DNA from: Arenicellales bacterium
GTDB lineage: Bacteria; Pseudomonadota; Gammaproteobacteria; Arenicellales; JAHEKD01
DNA length: 64,000 nt
Direction of reading: 5' to 3'
NCBI GenBank assembly: GCA_028284225.1
Contig: JANQSD010000002.1
Span: 62,001 to 126,000 of the forward strand
Both the position numbers and the translations under genes were made by a program. Positions 33,088 through 43,172 of the stretch are shown piece by piece (position 1 is the first letter of the stretch; every line of letters starts with the position of its first letter). Under the pieces are notes generated by a model that saw only the letters and a program-made list of their open reading frames with translations, was not told the origin of the DNA and did not search any database.

Positions 33088-34029
33088 ATGCGCACATTAG
33101 TCACCGGATCATTGGCATTTGATTCGATTATGGTTTTTCCTGATCAATTCAAAAACCACATCTTGCCTGAACAGACCCATATATTGAACGTCTGCTTTTT
33201 GGTACCTGAGATGCGGCGTGAATTCGGCGGATGTGCCGGTAACATCGCTTACGGGCTAAAAATGCTGGGTGGAGAACCGATTATTATGGCTACCGCAGGT
33301 GCTGATTTTGATCATTATGCCAAACGTCTGCAAGCGCTTGATTTATCCCAGCAACATATAAAAATCATCGACAACACTTACACTGCCCAGGCTTATATCA
33401 CTACCGATCTGGATGATAACCAGATTATTGCATTTCACCCCGGAGCCATGAATCATTCACACGAAAATGACATCAGCGAAGCTGAAGATATCAGTCTCGG
33501 CATCCTCGGCCCGGATGGGCGCGACGGTATGATCCAGCACGCCGAGCAATTTGTTGAGGCAGGTGTTCCTTTTATTTTTGACCCGGGACAGGGTTTACCT
33601 ATGTTTAATGGTGAAGAGTTGTTAACGTTTGTTGATCAGGCTGACTATGTGATCGTTAATGACTACGAAAGTAAAATGATGGAAGACAAAACCGGTCAAA
33701 ACTTTGAACAATTGGCTGCTAAAACAAAGGCATTCATTGTTACTTTAGGTGGCAAGGGTTCACACATTTATACCAATGGAAATTGCATCGAAATCCCAAG
33801 TGCGACAATCAGCCAGGCTTTGGACCCGACAGGTTGCGGTGATGCCTATCGAAGTGGTTTGCTGTTTGGTCTGACTAACCAACTGGATTGGGAGGTTACC
33901 GGTCGAATCGCATCCCTAATGGGTGCAATTAAAATCGAAAGCAAAGGCCCGCAAAATTACAGTTTTTCATTCAGTGAATTCAAGCAACGCTATGAAACAT
34001 CGTTTGCTGATTCTAGATTAGAAATCTAA
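33088..34029 (+). CDS. PfkB-family carbohydrate/nucleoside kinase
   Basis: A 313-residue ribokinase-like kinase. The N-terminal substrate region has TGSLAFDSIMVFPDQF and FGGCAGNIAYGLKMLG; the C-terminal PfkB signature is LDPTGCGDAYRSGLLFGL, with the catalytic aspartate in TGCGD and the anion hole before it. Adenosine kinase-like and sugar kinase assignments are both possible. It has its own upstream gap and no sugar transport genes beside it, so the substrate stays open. An 87-bp leader with an AAGGA ribosome-binding site precedes ATG. Confidence 0.85.
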   Translation: MRTLVTGSLAFDSIMVFPDQFKNHILPEQTHILNVCFLVPEMRREFGGCAGNIAYGLKMLGGEPIIMATAGADFDHYAKRLQALDLSQQHIKIIDNTYTAQAYITTDLDDNQIIAFHPGAMNHSHENDISEAEDISLGILGPDGRDGMIQHAEQFVEAGVPFIFDPGQGLPMFNGEELLTFVDQADYVIVNDYESKMMEDKTGQNFEQLAAKTKAFIVTLGGKGSHIYTNGNCIEIPSATISQALDPTGCGDAYRSGLLFGLTNQLDWEVTGRIASLMGAIKIESKGPQNYSFSFSEFKQRYETSFADSRLEI

Positions 34030-34212
34030 TTTACAAAGCCTGGTCCCAGCATTGCCAGTAGTTTTACTAATGGAGATATTAGTATAACTATGCAATATGG
34101 CGGCCATAAACATTAATTATATGTTAGTATTTCAAACTCCAATGCCAGCATTTAAGTTACAAATGTAGACATTGGATTTTTATTACTTCACTAACACAAT
34201 TGGAGAGGATTT

Positions 34213-35565
34213 ATGGCAGAAGGGAAAAAAATGAGCCTCACCGTTAAGGTGCTGATCGGTTTGGTCTTAGGCTTGATTACAGGCGTTATTATCAACACAT
34301 TTCTGGCAGGCAATGCATTCGTAGATACCTGGCTGGTTAATGGATTTTTCCACATGATCGGAAAAATGTTTATTAATGCCTTGAAAATGCTGGTGGTTCC
34401 TCTGGTCACCTTTTCACTGATCTGTGGTGTCTGTGGTATTGGTGATATAGCCGCTTTGGGACGAATAGGCACAAAATCATTCGGTCTTTATCTACTTACT
34501 ACTGCAATTGCAATCAGTACCGCTATTTTGTTAGCGCAAATTATTGGCCCTGGTAAAAACTTCCAAATGGAAGGAGTAGAAGTTAAGGATATTGCCGCAA
34601 AAGAAGCTCCGCCGGTTACTCAGGTATTTATCGATATCATTCCAAGCAACCCAATATCTGCATTTGCTAATGGCGACATGTTAAGCATAATTTTCTATGC
34701 CATTATGTTCGGTGTCAGTATTCTGCTAGTCGGCACAAAAGCCAAACCGATTGTGGAGGCGGCTGAGATGCTTAACGAGGTGGCCATGAAGATGGTCACG
34801 TTAGTGATGAGCATCGCTCATATTGGTGTATTCTGTCTGATTGCCAAGACTTTCGCCCAACAAGGCATAGGATTGTTGCTGCCGATGGCAAGTTACTTTA
34901 TGACGGTGGTTGGTGCACTAGCTATTCATTTGTTCGTTACACTGCTGGCGCTGTTATTTTTGTTCACGCGTTTCAGCCCTACGATGTTCATGAAGAAAAT
35001 GCGCAATGCCCAAGCATTTGCTTTTTCAACAGCCAGTTCAAGCGCGACCTTACCGGTGACTTTACGCTCAGTTTCTGAACGGCTGGGTGTTAATAATTCC
35101 GTCGCTTCATTTACTGTGCCTTTGGGCGCAACCATCAATATGGATGGCACCGCAATTATGCAGGGTGTTGCGACAGTATTCATAGCCAATGTTTACGGCA
35201 TCGATCTGGGTATTGGCGGGTACCTGACTGTGATCGGTATGGCGGTACTTGCATCAATCGGAACTGCCGGTGTACCAGGTGTAGGATTGATTATGTTAGC
35301 TATGGTGCTGAATCAAGTCGGCTTGCCCTTAGAGGGAATTGGTATTATTATGGGGGTCGACCGTTTACTCGACATGTGTCGTACCGCAGTAAATGTCACT
35401 GGTGACGCGATGGTTTCCTGTGTTGTTGCCAAAGGCGAAGGAAAAATCGACATGGAAGTGTACAATGATCCGGATGCTGGTATGCTGGACGAAGACGACA
35501 TCCACATAGACGACGCCGTTGAAGCAGAGTTAGCGAGAGCGGTGGAGGAAACACATAAAGCATAG
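34213..35565 (+). CDS. dicarboxylate/amino acid:cation symporter (DAACS family)
   Basis: A 450-residue inner-membrane symporter of the GltP/DctA/GltPh family, importing C4-dicarboxylates or glutamate/aspartate with H+ or Na+. Eight or so transmembrane segments are visible. The family signatures are all present: the serine-rich hairpin AFSTASSSATLPVTLRS, the NMDGTAIMQGV helix-7 motif with its cation-site Asn/Met/Asp, and GVDRLLDMCRTAVNVTGDA on the last helix. A ribosome-binding site GGAGAGG precedes ATG, and a strong terminator follows. The 183-bp leader carries no ORF. Confidence 0.93.
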   Translation: MAEGKKMSLTVKVLIGLVLGLITGVIINTFLAGNAFVDTWLVNGFFHMIGKMFINALKMLVVPLVTFSLICGVCGIGDIAALGRIGTKSFGLYLLTTAIAISTAILLAQIIGPGKNFQMEGVEVKDIAAKEAPPVTQVFIDIIPSNPISAFANGDMLSIIFYAIMFGVSILLVGTKAKPIVEAAEMLNEVAMKMVTLVMSIAHIGVFCLIAKTFAQQGIGLLLPMASYFMTVVGALAIHLFVTLLALLFLFTRFSPTMFMKKMRNAQAFAFSTASSSATLPVTLRSVSERLGVNNSVASFTVPLGATINMDGTAIMQGVATVFIANVYGIDLGIGGYLTVIGMAVLASIGTAGVPGVGLIMLAMVLNQVGLPLEGIGIIMGVDRLLDMCRTAVNVTGDAMVSCVVAKGEGKIDMEVYNDPDAGMLDEDDIHIDDAVEAELARAVEETHKA

Positions 35566-35585
35566 ATACTTGCTTTAAGTTAAGT

Positions 35586-35615
35586 AAAAGGGCAGGGTTA
35601 AACCTGCCCTTTTTT
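35586..35615 (+). terminator. Rho-independent terminator after symporter gene
   Basis: AAAAGGGCAGG, loop GTTAAA, CCTGCCCTTTT then more T: a perfect 11-bp stem with T-run, about 20 bp after the stop. Confidence 0.92.
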
Positions 35616-35678
35616 ATGCTTGTCCCGCACCAGTTGCAGCCTCCGTATCCAGCTGCCGGACTAAGCGACAGCAATTAA

Positions 35679-37037
35679 CTACAATATACCTCGACGATTC
35701 AATTCTTTGAGCTCAAGCATTAAGGTTTCATTTTCATAGCGACCTAAACTCAGATCTTGAGCATATTCAGGCAGTACACTCTGCGTGACCCACTGCGCAC
35801 AAAGCTCTCCGGCGGCACAAGCTGCCATACTGCCAAATCCCGACAATGCGCCGACGATGTAGAACCCAGATACATCAGTGGATCCAATTAACGGCCAGTT
35901 TTCATCAGTCATGGGATAGTAACCGCCATAATGGTGAAAAGCACGCGGGAATCCATTGTAGTAAGTTTTTAGCCCTGGATTTAATCGTGCCGCACCTCGT
36001 AACACGATTTCAGGATATTGATCATTTAACCTTGGCTGCCATTCAGCCTGACGCGGCTGTTCATTAAAGGCCCAGCCTAATTTAAGCCAGCTGCCATGAT
36101 CACCGCCATCAGGGCGGCAGTGAATATTTCCGGCAATTGGCTTAGCCAGCCAGGATAGTTCTTCATCTGCTAACAGTAATTCTTTTTCATCCTGATCCCA
36201 GTCTAGTTCAGCATTATCTATATCTATCGAAAATGGCATGCTTCTGGGGATGGTTTTTTCTCGATCCTCAAAGGCAATTTTTTGCTGCAATACATTAAAA
36301 ACCGGCAAAGAAATTCCAACCAACTGCGAGATGTCAGCAATAAATGGCCCTGCTGCATTAATTATTTGCTCTGCCTGGACTATTTGCTTATCGCCTTGAG
36401 AGCTGATAATAATCTTGAATTGATCACCAAATTCAATATTCTGCACTTTTGCCTGCAACAGTTTCACTCCGGATGCCCTGGCCTTAGCTAACATGTATTG
36501 CCCAAGTTGCTGCGAATTTATATCTCCGGCACGGCGAATATGAAAAATGTTTTGTATATCCTGACTATACGACGGAAAAACATGTTTAATCAGCGCCGAA
36601 CCGGACAAAACATCAACCCCTGCGGGGGCAGTACGCCAGTCGGCCGAAATCGGAGATTGATAAGAACTTGAATCAGAATGGAACCGTATAGAGTCATCAT
36701 CAGATCGCTCAAAGTTCAACTGCATCAGTAAATCATCAATATCGCAGCTACGAGTTGCCAAGCTGTAACCACGCCGGGTCATGGTAAACACATCACCAGA
36801 CTCGCAAGCAATCTGTTCCATTAAATCAATACTATGGTTGATAAAATCGCGCATAGTTTGATGGGGCCACCAGTCGCGATAATTTTCACCGGATTGTGCT
36901 GAGGTAAAACTCATTGGGGCCAAAGGATCAATAATTGCTATATCAGCCCTATGATAATGTTGGGACAAATAATAGGCACTGGCAATGCCTGCCACTCCCG
37001 CCCCGATGATGACAATCTCGAATTTGGGTTGAGTCAA
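35679..37037 (-). CDS. FAD-dependent oxidoreductase (DAO family)
   Basis: A 452-residue flavoprotein of the D-amino-acid oxidase/sarcosine oxidase-like family. The FAD motif is FEIVIIGAGVAGIASAYYL; QIINAAGPFIADISQLVG and the C-terminal GFYIVGALSGFGSMAACA are the other FAD-contact signatures. Substrate, probably an amine or amino acid, is unknown. The start is TTG directly after the tesA stop codon, with GAGG about 9 bases upstream, so it is translationally coupled to tesA. That pairing is not the usual tesA context. Confidence 0.82.
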   Translation of the reverse strand: MTQPKFEIVIIGAGVAGIASAYYLSQHYHRADIAIIDPLAPMSFTSAQSGENYRDWWPHQTMRDFINHSIDLMEQIACESGDVFTMTRRGYSLATRSCDIDDLLMQLNFERSDDDSIRFHSDSSSYQSPISADWRTAPAGVDVLSGSALIKHVFPSYSQDIQNIFHIRRAGDINSQQLGQYMLAKARASGVKLLQAKVQNIEFGDQFKIIISSQGDKQIVQAEQIINAAGPFIADISQLVGISLPVFNVLQQKIAFEDREKTIPRSMPFSIDIDNAELDWDQDEKELLLADEELSWLAKPIAGNIHCRPDGGDHGSWLKLGWAFNEQPRQAEWQPRLNDQYPEIVLRGAARLNPGLKTYYNGFPRAFHHYGGYYPMTDENWPLIGSTDVSGFYIVGALSGFGSMAACAAGELCAQWVTQSVLPEYAQDLSLGRYENETLMLELKELNRRGIL

Positions 37038-37658
37038 CTACAAAACCTCGCTTAAGAGCGGCCAGATATTATCAACAATTACCGATTGCGCTTGCTCATT
37101 CGGATGTATTCCATCTGCCTGCATCATCCCTGGCACACCACCGATGCCATCAAGAATAAACGGCACCAAAACAATATCGTTTTGCTCGGCTAAATCGACA
37201 TAAGTCTGAGCGAAATCGTTAGTATAGCGCGGACCGTAATTAGGCAGAATCTGCATGCCTGCCAGCACTACTTTTGCCCCGCTGACCAAGGATTGATCAA
37301 TCATGCTTTGCAAATTCTTTCGTAGTTGGCTGATTGGCAATCCTCTCAAGCCATCATTACCACCCAGCTCTATAATTACAATTTCGGGAGTATGATTTTC
37401 CAGTTGCTTGGTGATACGCTGGCGACCTGAGGCAGTTACATCACCTGATATAGAAGCATTAACAACCTTATACTCATAACCTTGTTGAATTAATTTGTTC
37501 TGCAACAAGCTCACCCAACCTACGTCATAATCCATACCGTAAGCAGTACTTATACTATCGCCAACAACCAAAATCGTTTTATTTTGTGAACAGGCTTGAA
37601 TACTGAAAGCCAAGCCGCAAATAATGACGATGAGTGCTAAAAATATTTTTTGTTTCAC
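37038..37658 (-). CDS. tesA: multifunctional acyl-CoA thioesterase/arylesterase TesA
   Basis: A roughly 206-residue periplasmic SGNH hydrolase. Block I is VVGDSISTAYGMD (nucleophile Ser in GDS), block III is IELGGNDGLRGLP (Gly/Asn of the oxyanion hole) and block V is MQADGIHPNEQAQ (Asp and His). I choose GTG 37658, which starts a signal sequence (KQKIFLALIVIICGLAFSIQ); a TTG 19 codons upstream would bury it. The cysteine right after it might be a lipobox variant. It is divergent from ybbA, the conserved neighbour. Confidence 0.9.
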   Translation of the reverse strand: MKQKIFLALIVIICGLAFSIQACSQNKTILVVGDSISTAYGMDYDVGWVSLLQNKLIQQGYEYKVVNASISGDVTASGRQRITKQLENHTPEIVIIELGGNDGLRGLPISQLRKNLQSMIDQSLVSGAKVVLAGMQILPNYGPRYTNDFAQTYVDLAEQNDIVLVPFILDGIGGVPGMMQADGIHPNEQAQSVIVDNIWPLLSEVL

Positions 37659-37800
37659 GTTAGAGTCTATCAATCTTGGTGATAAAAATTTTAAAGTCAA
37701 AGCATACTCAAACAAAGCCTTACAATAACTGAATTAAGTCCATAATCAATTGAAATCCTCACACAATATTCATCTTTAATCGATTAGGATCAAAATCTGT

Positions 37801-38496
37801 ATGAGTACATCCACTAAAAATGCCTACATCAGCGTGCGCGATCTATCGCGTTCAGTTTCCATGGGTGAAGAGCATATTCATATCCTCAAGCAAATCGATT
37901 TTGATATTGAAGCCGGCCAGTCCGTTGCAATCATCGGTGAATCTGGCTCAGGGAAATCAACCTTGCTGGGGTTATTAGCCGGACTGGATACACCCGATAA
38001 AGGCTCGATCATAATCGACCAACAAGACATTTGCCGGATGGATGAAGATGGCCGAGCCGCATTTCGATCTAAATATATGGGTTTTGTGTTTCAATCCTTC
38101 CAATTGATGCCTACTTATAGCGCTTTAGAAAATGTAATGTTGCCATTGGAATTGCAAGGCAGTGGCAACGACAGCCGTGACAAAGCCGGACAGTTACTAA
38201 CACGGGTTGGTCTGTCTCATCGGTTGGAACATTACCCACACCAGCTTTCCGGCGGTGAACAACAGCGAGTAGCATTAGCCCGTGCTTTCGTCAGCACACC
38301 CAAAATACTGTTTGCTGATGAACCGACCGGAAATCTGGATAGTAAAACCAGTGAACTGATTACTGATTTAATGTTTGAACTCAATCAGGAACATGAAACG
38401 ACACTGATTCTGGTGACCCATGAGTTAAAACTGGCTGACCTTTGTCAACGCAAACTGAAACTCATCGACGGCATGATACAACCTAGTGAACATTAA
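37801..38496 (+). CDS. ybbA: ABC transporter ATP-binding protein (YbbA-like)
   Basis: A 231-residue ABC ATPase of the LolD/MacB branch. Walker [18 protein letters not shown]-loop region [20 protein letters not shown], signature [15 protein letters not shown], Walker [16 protein letters not shown], and [11 protein letters not shown]. It lies back-to-back with tesA and overlaps the large permease gene by 11 bp, the tesA-ybbA-ybbP order known from E. coli. The exported substrate of this system has not been settled. Confidence 0.9.
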   Translation: MSTSTKNAYISVRDLSRSVSMGEEHIHILKQIDFDIEAGQSVAIIGESGSGKSTLLGLLAGLDTPDKGSIIIDQQDICRMDEDGRAAFRSKYMGFVFQSFQLMPTYSALENVMLPLELQGSGNDSRDKAGQLLTRVGLSHRLEHYPHQLSGGEQQRVALARAFVSTPKILFADEPTGNLDSKTSELITDLMFELNQEHETTLILVTHELKLADLCQRKLKLIDGMIQPSEH

Positions 38497-41008
38497 AAAC
38501 GTCATTCAACATGCCCGGCGTATGGCGGGCCGTGAATTTTCTACCGGTGAATATCGTTTAACAATCTTTGCCCTGATTATCGGCGTCACCGCAGTTATGT
38601 CATTAAGTTTGACGGCATCTCGAATAGAGCGTGCTATGTTTTCACAAGCCTCCGATATGATTGGCGGCGATCTGGTGGTCAGATCAACCGAGTGGAATGA
38701 CGATACATTAGAGCAAAATGCTGCTAATGCTGGCCTTAATTCCTCTTTATCGGTTTCGACCATCAGCATGGTGGGCAGTAACGATGAATTTTTACTTTCC
38801 AGTATTCGTGCAGTTGATGATAACTATCCGCTTAAAGGCCAGGTGACAGTAAAGGATGGCTTGCAAAGCCAATCTATTTTGACCAAGACCAGACCTGACC
38901 CCGGTACGGCCTGGGTCGATAAACGCTTGCTGGATCGATTAAAGATTGGTATAGGCGATAACGTGGATGTCGGCTATGCCTCATTAACGATTACCAAAAT
39001 AATTGAAATCGAACCTGATCGAGGCGGAAATTTTTATAGTTTCTATCCCCGGCTGTTGTTCAACAGGGCTGATTTAGAGCAAAGCCAGTTAATTCAACCC
39101 GGCAGCCGCGCTTTTTATAAATTCATGCTGGCAGGTAAAACTGATAATCTGGATCAGTGGCGGGCAATCACCGAGCCCGAACTCAAATCAAATCAACGCC
39201 TGCTTGACCCACAATCCAGTCAAACCCGAGTCAGCACCAATCTTGAACGTGCCAGCGCTTTTATTAACCTGGGCAGTTTAATGTCGGTGATACTTTGCGG
39301 CATTGCCGTATCATTGGCCGCATCAAGGCATGCACGCCGTCATATTAACCAGGTAGCCTTATTACGCTGCTTCGGGTTGAGCGGTCAGGCCGTGAATTCA
39401 ATTTATTGCCTGCAGCTACTGATCATTGCCGTGCCTGCAATAGTGATCGGTATGATTACCGGGTATTTGATACATATACTGTTGATTCAGATTCTGTCTG
39501 AATTTTTTACTACCAGCTTGCCTGCTGCGACACTTAAAGCATGGTTTAGCGGGCCATTAACGGCGCTCAGTATGGTAGTTGGGTTTGGATTGCCTTCAAT
39601 CATTCAGCTGGCCAAAACGCCACCGGCCCGGGTTTTACGACGTGAATTGACAACCACTCATCGTGCTCCGATTTTTAGTGCTGTACTGGCCCTGGCATCA
39701 TTAACACTGATCGCCTGGTGGCAGACATCAAACTTATTACTGGCCTTAATGACGGTCGGCGGCACGATAGTGCTGATTGCGGTGTTATTGGCAATCATTT
39801 TGTTATTGCTCAAATTATTTTCAAAACGATTTATAAAAAACCCTTTATTGCGCAGTGCTTATTCTAATTTAGTCGCCAAACCTACACTGACTGCCATGCA
39901 AATCGCTGGTTTCGGCTTAAGCACCTTTGCCATTGTGCTGATCCTGCTGTTCCGCCATGATTTATTCAGCCAATGGAATCAGGAAATTCCACCCGATGCA
40001 CCGAACCGATTTGTCTTTGATATTCTTGACCACGACAAACCAGAATTTGATCGATTACTGACTGAACAAACTATACAAACGAATTTATACCCTATCGTTC
40101 GTGGCCGATTAACTAAAATTAACGGCGAGATTGTGCAACAGGCCGTTACCAAAGAAGACAGAGAAGACGAAGAATTTGAAGAAGCCCTTGAGCGCGATCT
40201 GACCCTGACACAAGTTTCATTTTTACCCAAGGAAAATGTAATTGTAGAGGGAACATTTTATACCCATATAGATGAAGTAAAAACCGGCGAACTGCCGGTA
40301 TCAGTCGAATCCGAACTGGTTGAAAATTTGGGTCTAAAACTCGGTGACAAACTTGAATTTATTGTTGAAGGCCAACCTTTGCATGCAACCATTGCCAGTG
40401 TCAGAACGGTTAACTGGGAAAATTTTAATCCCAATTTTTACATGCTGTTCCCCCAGGGCGCACTAGATTCTTATAGCCGCACCTGGCTCACCAGTTATTT
40501 TTTACCCCCGCAACAAGCTGACTTCGATAATCAAATCAGCAAAATCTTCCCTGCTACTACGGTGATCGATGTTGATTTCGTGATAGAACGAATCCGCCGT
40601 ATTCTGAATCAGGTTACCGCAGCGATGGAGTTGATTTTTTCCATGACGGTAATGGCTGGAATTGCCGTGTTTTGGGCTGCATTATTAATCACCTTCGATG
40701 AAAAACAAAAGCAGGCTGCCTTATTAAGAGCACTGGGCGCCAGTCGCAAAAATGTGAGTCAACGATTTATTTGCGAACAAATGTTGATAGGCTTATTCGC
40801 CGGGTTACTTGCAACTCTTTGCCTTGTGATTGTTTCCTGGCTGATCAGCTCTAAAGTCTTGGATATAGACTGGAATTTCCCAACACTTTATTCCATAGTC
40901 GTGCCGCTCATTTTAATGGCGCTGCTTTGTGCATTAGCTTCATTTCAGCTGAAAAAAATTGTACAAACCTCACCCCATCGTATCCTGCAACGAGCCGAAA
41001 CTGCATAA
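38486..41008 (+). CDS. ybbP: large ABC transporter permease (YbbP-like, FtsX domains)
   Basis: A 840-residue MacB/FtsX-type permease. After an N-terminal membrane segment (FALIIGVTAVMSLSLTASRI) comes a periplasmic MacB-like domain, then a first FtsX bundle (residues about 260-440), a second periplasmic domain, and a last FtsX bundle (about 715-840, ALLRALGASRKNVSQRFICE). The duplication of FtsX regions is normal for YbbP. The start is GTG within the last codons of ybbA, so the two are coupled. An acidic insert (KEDREDEEFEEALERD) sits in the second periplasmic domain. Confidence 0.88.
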   Translation: MNIKNVIQHARRMAGREFSTGEYRLTIFALIIGVTAVMSLSLTASRIERAMFSQASDMIGGDLVVRSTEWNDDTLEQNAANAGLNSSLSVSTISMVGSNDEFLLSSIRAVDDNYPLKGQVTVKDGLQSQSILTKTRPDPGTAWVDKRLLDRLKIGIGDNVDVGYASLTITKIIEIEPDRGGNFYSFYPRLLFNRADLEQSQLIQPGSRAFYKFMLAGKTDNLDQWRAITEPELKSNQRLLDPQSSQTRVSTNLERASAFINLGSLMSVILCGIAVSLAASRHARRHINQVALLRCFGLSGQAVNSIYCLQLLIIAVPAIVIGMITGYLIHILLIQILSEFFTTSLPAATLKAWFSGPLTALSMVVGFGLPSIIQLAKTPPARVLRRELTTTHRAPIFSAVLALASLTLIAWWQTSNLLLALMTVGGTIVLIAVLLAIILLLLKLFSKRFIKNPLLRSAYSNLVAKPTLTAMQIAGFGLSTFAIVLILLFRHDLFSQWNQEIPPDAPNRFVFDILDHDKPEFDRLLTEQTIQTNLYPIVRGRLTKINGEIVQQAVTKEDREDEEFEEALERDLTLTQVSFLPKENVIVEGTFYTHIDEVKTGELPVSVESELVENLGLKLGDKLEFIVEGQPLHATIASVRTVNWENFNPNFYMLFPQGALDSYSRTWLTSYFLPPQQADFDNQISKIFPATTVIDVDFVIERIRRILNQVTAAMELIFSMTVMAGIAVFWAALLITFDEKQKQAALLRALGASRKNVSQRFICEQMLIGLFAGLLATLCLVIVSWLISSKVLDIDWNFPTLYSIVVPLILMALLCALASFQLKKIVQTSPHRILQRAETA

Positions 41009-41019
41009 CTAACCTCAAT

Positions 41020-41217
41020 GTTGTATTCTGGGACGATAGATGACGGGGCGTTGTCGTTCTGAGACGATGGATAATGGAGGGGGTTGTCATTCTGAGGCGA
41101 TAGCCGAAGAATCTCTTTTAAACCGGCTGCATACTTAGACAAGCATGTCATCTGAAACATATCCTTCATGGTTATACTCGTCAGATTGAGATATCTCCAA
41201 ATTCAGGTTAACTAAAA
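41020..41217 (+). repeat. dispersed repeat family B, copy 2, with tandem units
   Basis: Three related units of about 30 bp begin GTTGTATTCTGGGACGATAG (41020), GTTGTCGTTCTGAGACGATG (41050) and GTTGTCATTCTGAGGCGATA (41083). The third runs on into the full family-B sequence, which matches 28814-28973 at both ends. No gene lies in this 260-bp gap between ybbP and the next start. Confidence 0.6.
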
Positions 41218-41271
41218 TCAGATATAGTATCAATATTGTTAACTTATTCATGGTTAACTTATAGTCGTTAT

Positions 41272-42132
41272 ATGGAGATAAAAAAACTATTATTGCTCTG
41301 CTTGGCCTGTGCAAGCATTGTCTCAGGCTGCCATAAAGTACAAACTGCAAATCCTGGTAAAACCTTGGTATTGCCTCAGATGGTTGATATTCCTGGTGGT
41401 GAGTTCTTAATGGGGTGCGTCAGCGACATTAATTGTCGAGACAATGAATTGCCGGTCCATCGGGTCAAGGTTGAGCCATTCAAACTCGCTAGAACCGAAG
41501 TGACCTTTAAGCTTTGGGATGCCTGTGTCGATGATGGAGCTTGTAGTCACAAGCCAGATCACCTATGGGTACCCAACAAAAATACTGGGCCGAGGGAACA
41601 TCTGCCGGTGATGCTGGTGAGTTTTTATGATATTACTGAAGAATTCATCCCCTGGCTGAATCGAAAAACCGGGCTGGTTTATCGCTTGCCTAGTGAGGCT
41701 GAATGGGAATATGCCGCACGCGCCGGCGCTCAAACCCCATTTAATACAGGTGAATGTTTATCCACAAACGATGCCAATTTCAATGGCCGTTTACAGTATG
41801 CCGAATGCCCTTTAGGCGCTCATCTAAATAAAGCAATGCCGGTCGGCAGTTATCCGCCTAACGCCTTCGGCTTATATGACATGCATGGTAATGTCTGGGA
41901 ATGGGTGGAAGATTGCTGGAACTCCAGTGAGACTCAAGTTCCAGACCAAGGCGGCTATGACATAGCAAACAACGACAGTTCAGCCGTATTGAGTGGAGAT
42001 TGTTCGATCCGCGTCCTTCGTGGCGGTGCCTGGAACACTGATGCAAGCTACTTACGCTTGGCTTCCCGTGATTGGTACCACGCCGGTTTGCGCTTCTATA
42101 GCAAGGGGTTCAGGTTGGCGATGTCAAACTAG
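41272..42132 (+). CDS. formylglycine-generating-enzyme (SUMF1) family lipoprotein
   Basis: A 286-residue exported protein. From ATG 41272 it has a signal peptide (KKLLLLCLACASIVSGC) ending in a lipobox cysteine; an in-frame ATG 12 codons earlier would spoil this. The SUMF1/FGE domain is complete: DIPGGEFLMGCVSD, RLPSEAEWEYAARAG, YDMHGNVWEWVEDCW, RVLRGGAWN and SRDWYHAGLRFYSKGFRLA. Catalytic cysteines of true FGE are not obvious in the last block, so it may be a structural or binding member rather than a sulfatase activator. Its stop codon overlaps a TA-flanked MITE remnant. Confidence 0.85.
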   Translation: MEIKKLLLLCLACASIVSGCHKVQTANPGKTLVLPQMVDIPGGEFLMGCVSDINCRDNELPVHRVKVEPFKLARTEVTFKLWDACVDDGACSHKPDHLWVPNKNTGPREHLPVMLVSFYDITEEFIPWLNRKTGLVYRLPSEAEWEYAARAGAQTPFNTGECLSTNDANFNGRLQYAECPLGAHLNKAMPVGSYPPNAFGLYDMHGNVWEWVEDCWNSSETQVPDQGGYDIANNDSSAVLSGDCSIRVLRGGAWNTDASYLRLASRDWYHAGLRFYSKGFRLAMSN

Positions 42133-42177
42133 AGCCTACCTCAAAATACCTGTGCTCGACTATTTTGGGGTAGATTC
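42132..42177. mobile_element. MITE-like element, family A, deletion derivative
   Basis: GAGCCTACCTCAAAATA at the left and TATTTTGGGGTAGATTC at the right are inverted, with TA flanks on both sides. Only about 46 bp remain: in reverse orientation it is the left end of the 6755-6895 element (AATAGTCGAGC) joined directly to its right end (AGCACAG, TATTTTGAG). The left TA forms part of the upstream gene's TAG stop. Confidence 0.6.
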
Positions 42178-42184
42178 TAAAAGA

Positions 42185-43168
42185 CTACGGTATCAACAAT
42201 GTAGTACCGGTAGTCTTGCGTGATTCTAAATCAATATGTGCTTGCTGCACATCGTCCAGGTTATAACGCTGATGAACAGGAACCTTAACCTTGCCCGAGG
42301 CAACCACGTCAAACAGATCTTTGGCTGTCTGCGCCAAGTCTTGATCAGCAGCGACATAGGTCATCAAGCTTGGACGAGTAACATACAATGAACCTTTCGC
42401 GGTCAACGTGCCCAAATTAAAATTCTCGACCGGCCCGGATGCATTGCCATAACTGACTAACAATCCTCGCGGCTGCAGACTATCCAGTGAGGCCTCTACA
42501 GTAGCCTTACCTACACCATCATAAACAACTGGCACACCTTTGCCATCGGTGATATCCCTAACTCTTTCAGCAATATTTTCCCGACTATAGTTAATCGTAT
42601 GCTCACAGCCAAACGAGCGTGCTATCTCGGCTTTTTCATCGCTGCCCACTGTACCAATAACTGTAGCTCCCAGCGCCTTGGCCCACTGACAGGCAATCAC
42701 CCCTACTCCACCGGCTGCTGCATGAATCAGGATGGTTTCACCTGCTTTGACTTCATAAGTTTGTCGTAACAAATAACTCGCTGTCATACCTTTAAGCATC
42801 ATCGCTGCCGCTGTCTCATCATCGATTTCATCGGGTAATTTCTGCACCCTGTTAGCAGGCATATTGCGCACTTGCGCATAAGCCCCTATTGGCCCGGCAC
42901 CGTAGGCGACTCGGTCTCCCACAGCAAAACCCTGCACAGCCGAGCCAACCGATTCAACCATGCCCGCCGCTTCCAGCCCCAGACCAGATGGCAAAGGCAC
43001 CGGATACAAACCCGAGCGATGATAAGTATCAATAAAATTAAGACCGATTGTACTTTGGCGAATTTGTATTTCATTTTCAGCTGGCATTGGCACATCTTGC
43101 ACTACAAGGTGCATAACTTCAGCCCCGCCGGTTTGTTCGATACTGACTGTCTTACTGGTTTGGCTCAT
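42185..43168 (-). CDS. NADPH:quinone oxidoreductase (QOR-type zinc-free MDR)
   Basis: A 327-residue medium-chain reductase of the quinone oxidoreductase family, resembling E. coli QorA. The N-terminal part has TIGLNFIDTYHRSGLYPVPL and GLGLEAAGMVESVG; the NADPH-binding motif is ILIHAAAGGVGVIACQWAKA. Zinc ligands are lacking, as expected. Its start is 4 bp after the malate synthase stop, so it belongs to the same transcript. A link with malate metabolism is not obvious. Confidence 0.92.
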   Translation of the reverse strand: MSQTSKTVSIEQTGGAEVMHLVVQDVPMPAENEIQIRQSTIGLNFIDTYHRSGLYPVPLPSGLGLEAAGMVESVGSAVQGFAVGDRVAYGAGPIGAYAQVRNMPANRVQKLPDEIDDETAAAMMLKGMTASYLLRQTYEVKAGETILIHAAAGGVGVIACQWAKALGATVIGTVGSDEKAEIARSFGCEHTINYSRENIAERVRDITDGKGVPVVYDGVGKATVEASLDSLQPRGLLVSYGNASGPVENFNLGTLTAKGSLYVTRPSLMTYVAADQDLAQTAKDLFDVVASGKVKVPVHQRYNLDDVQQAHIDLESRKTTGTTLLIP

Positions 43169-43172
43169 TACA

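Noticed and set aside
34030-34212. Regulatory element in the 183-bp leader of the symporter gene
   Set aside because: Only AT-rich sequence with short imperfect repeats (around CCAGTAG and CCAGCAT) is seen; nothing defensible.
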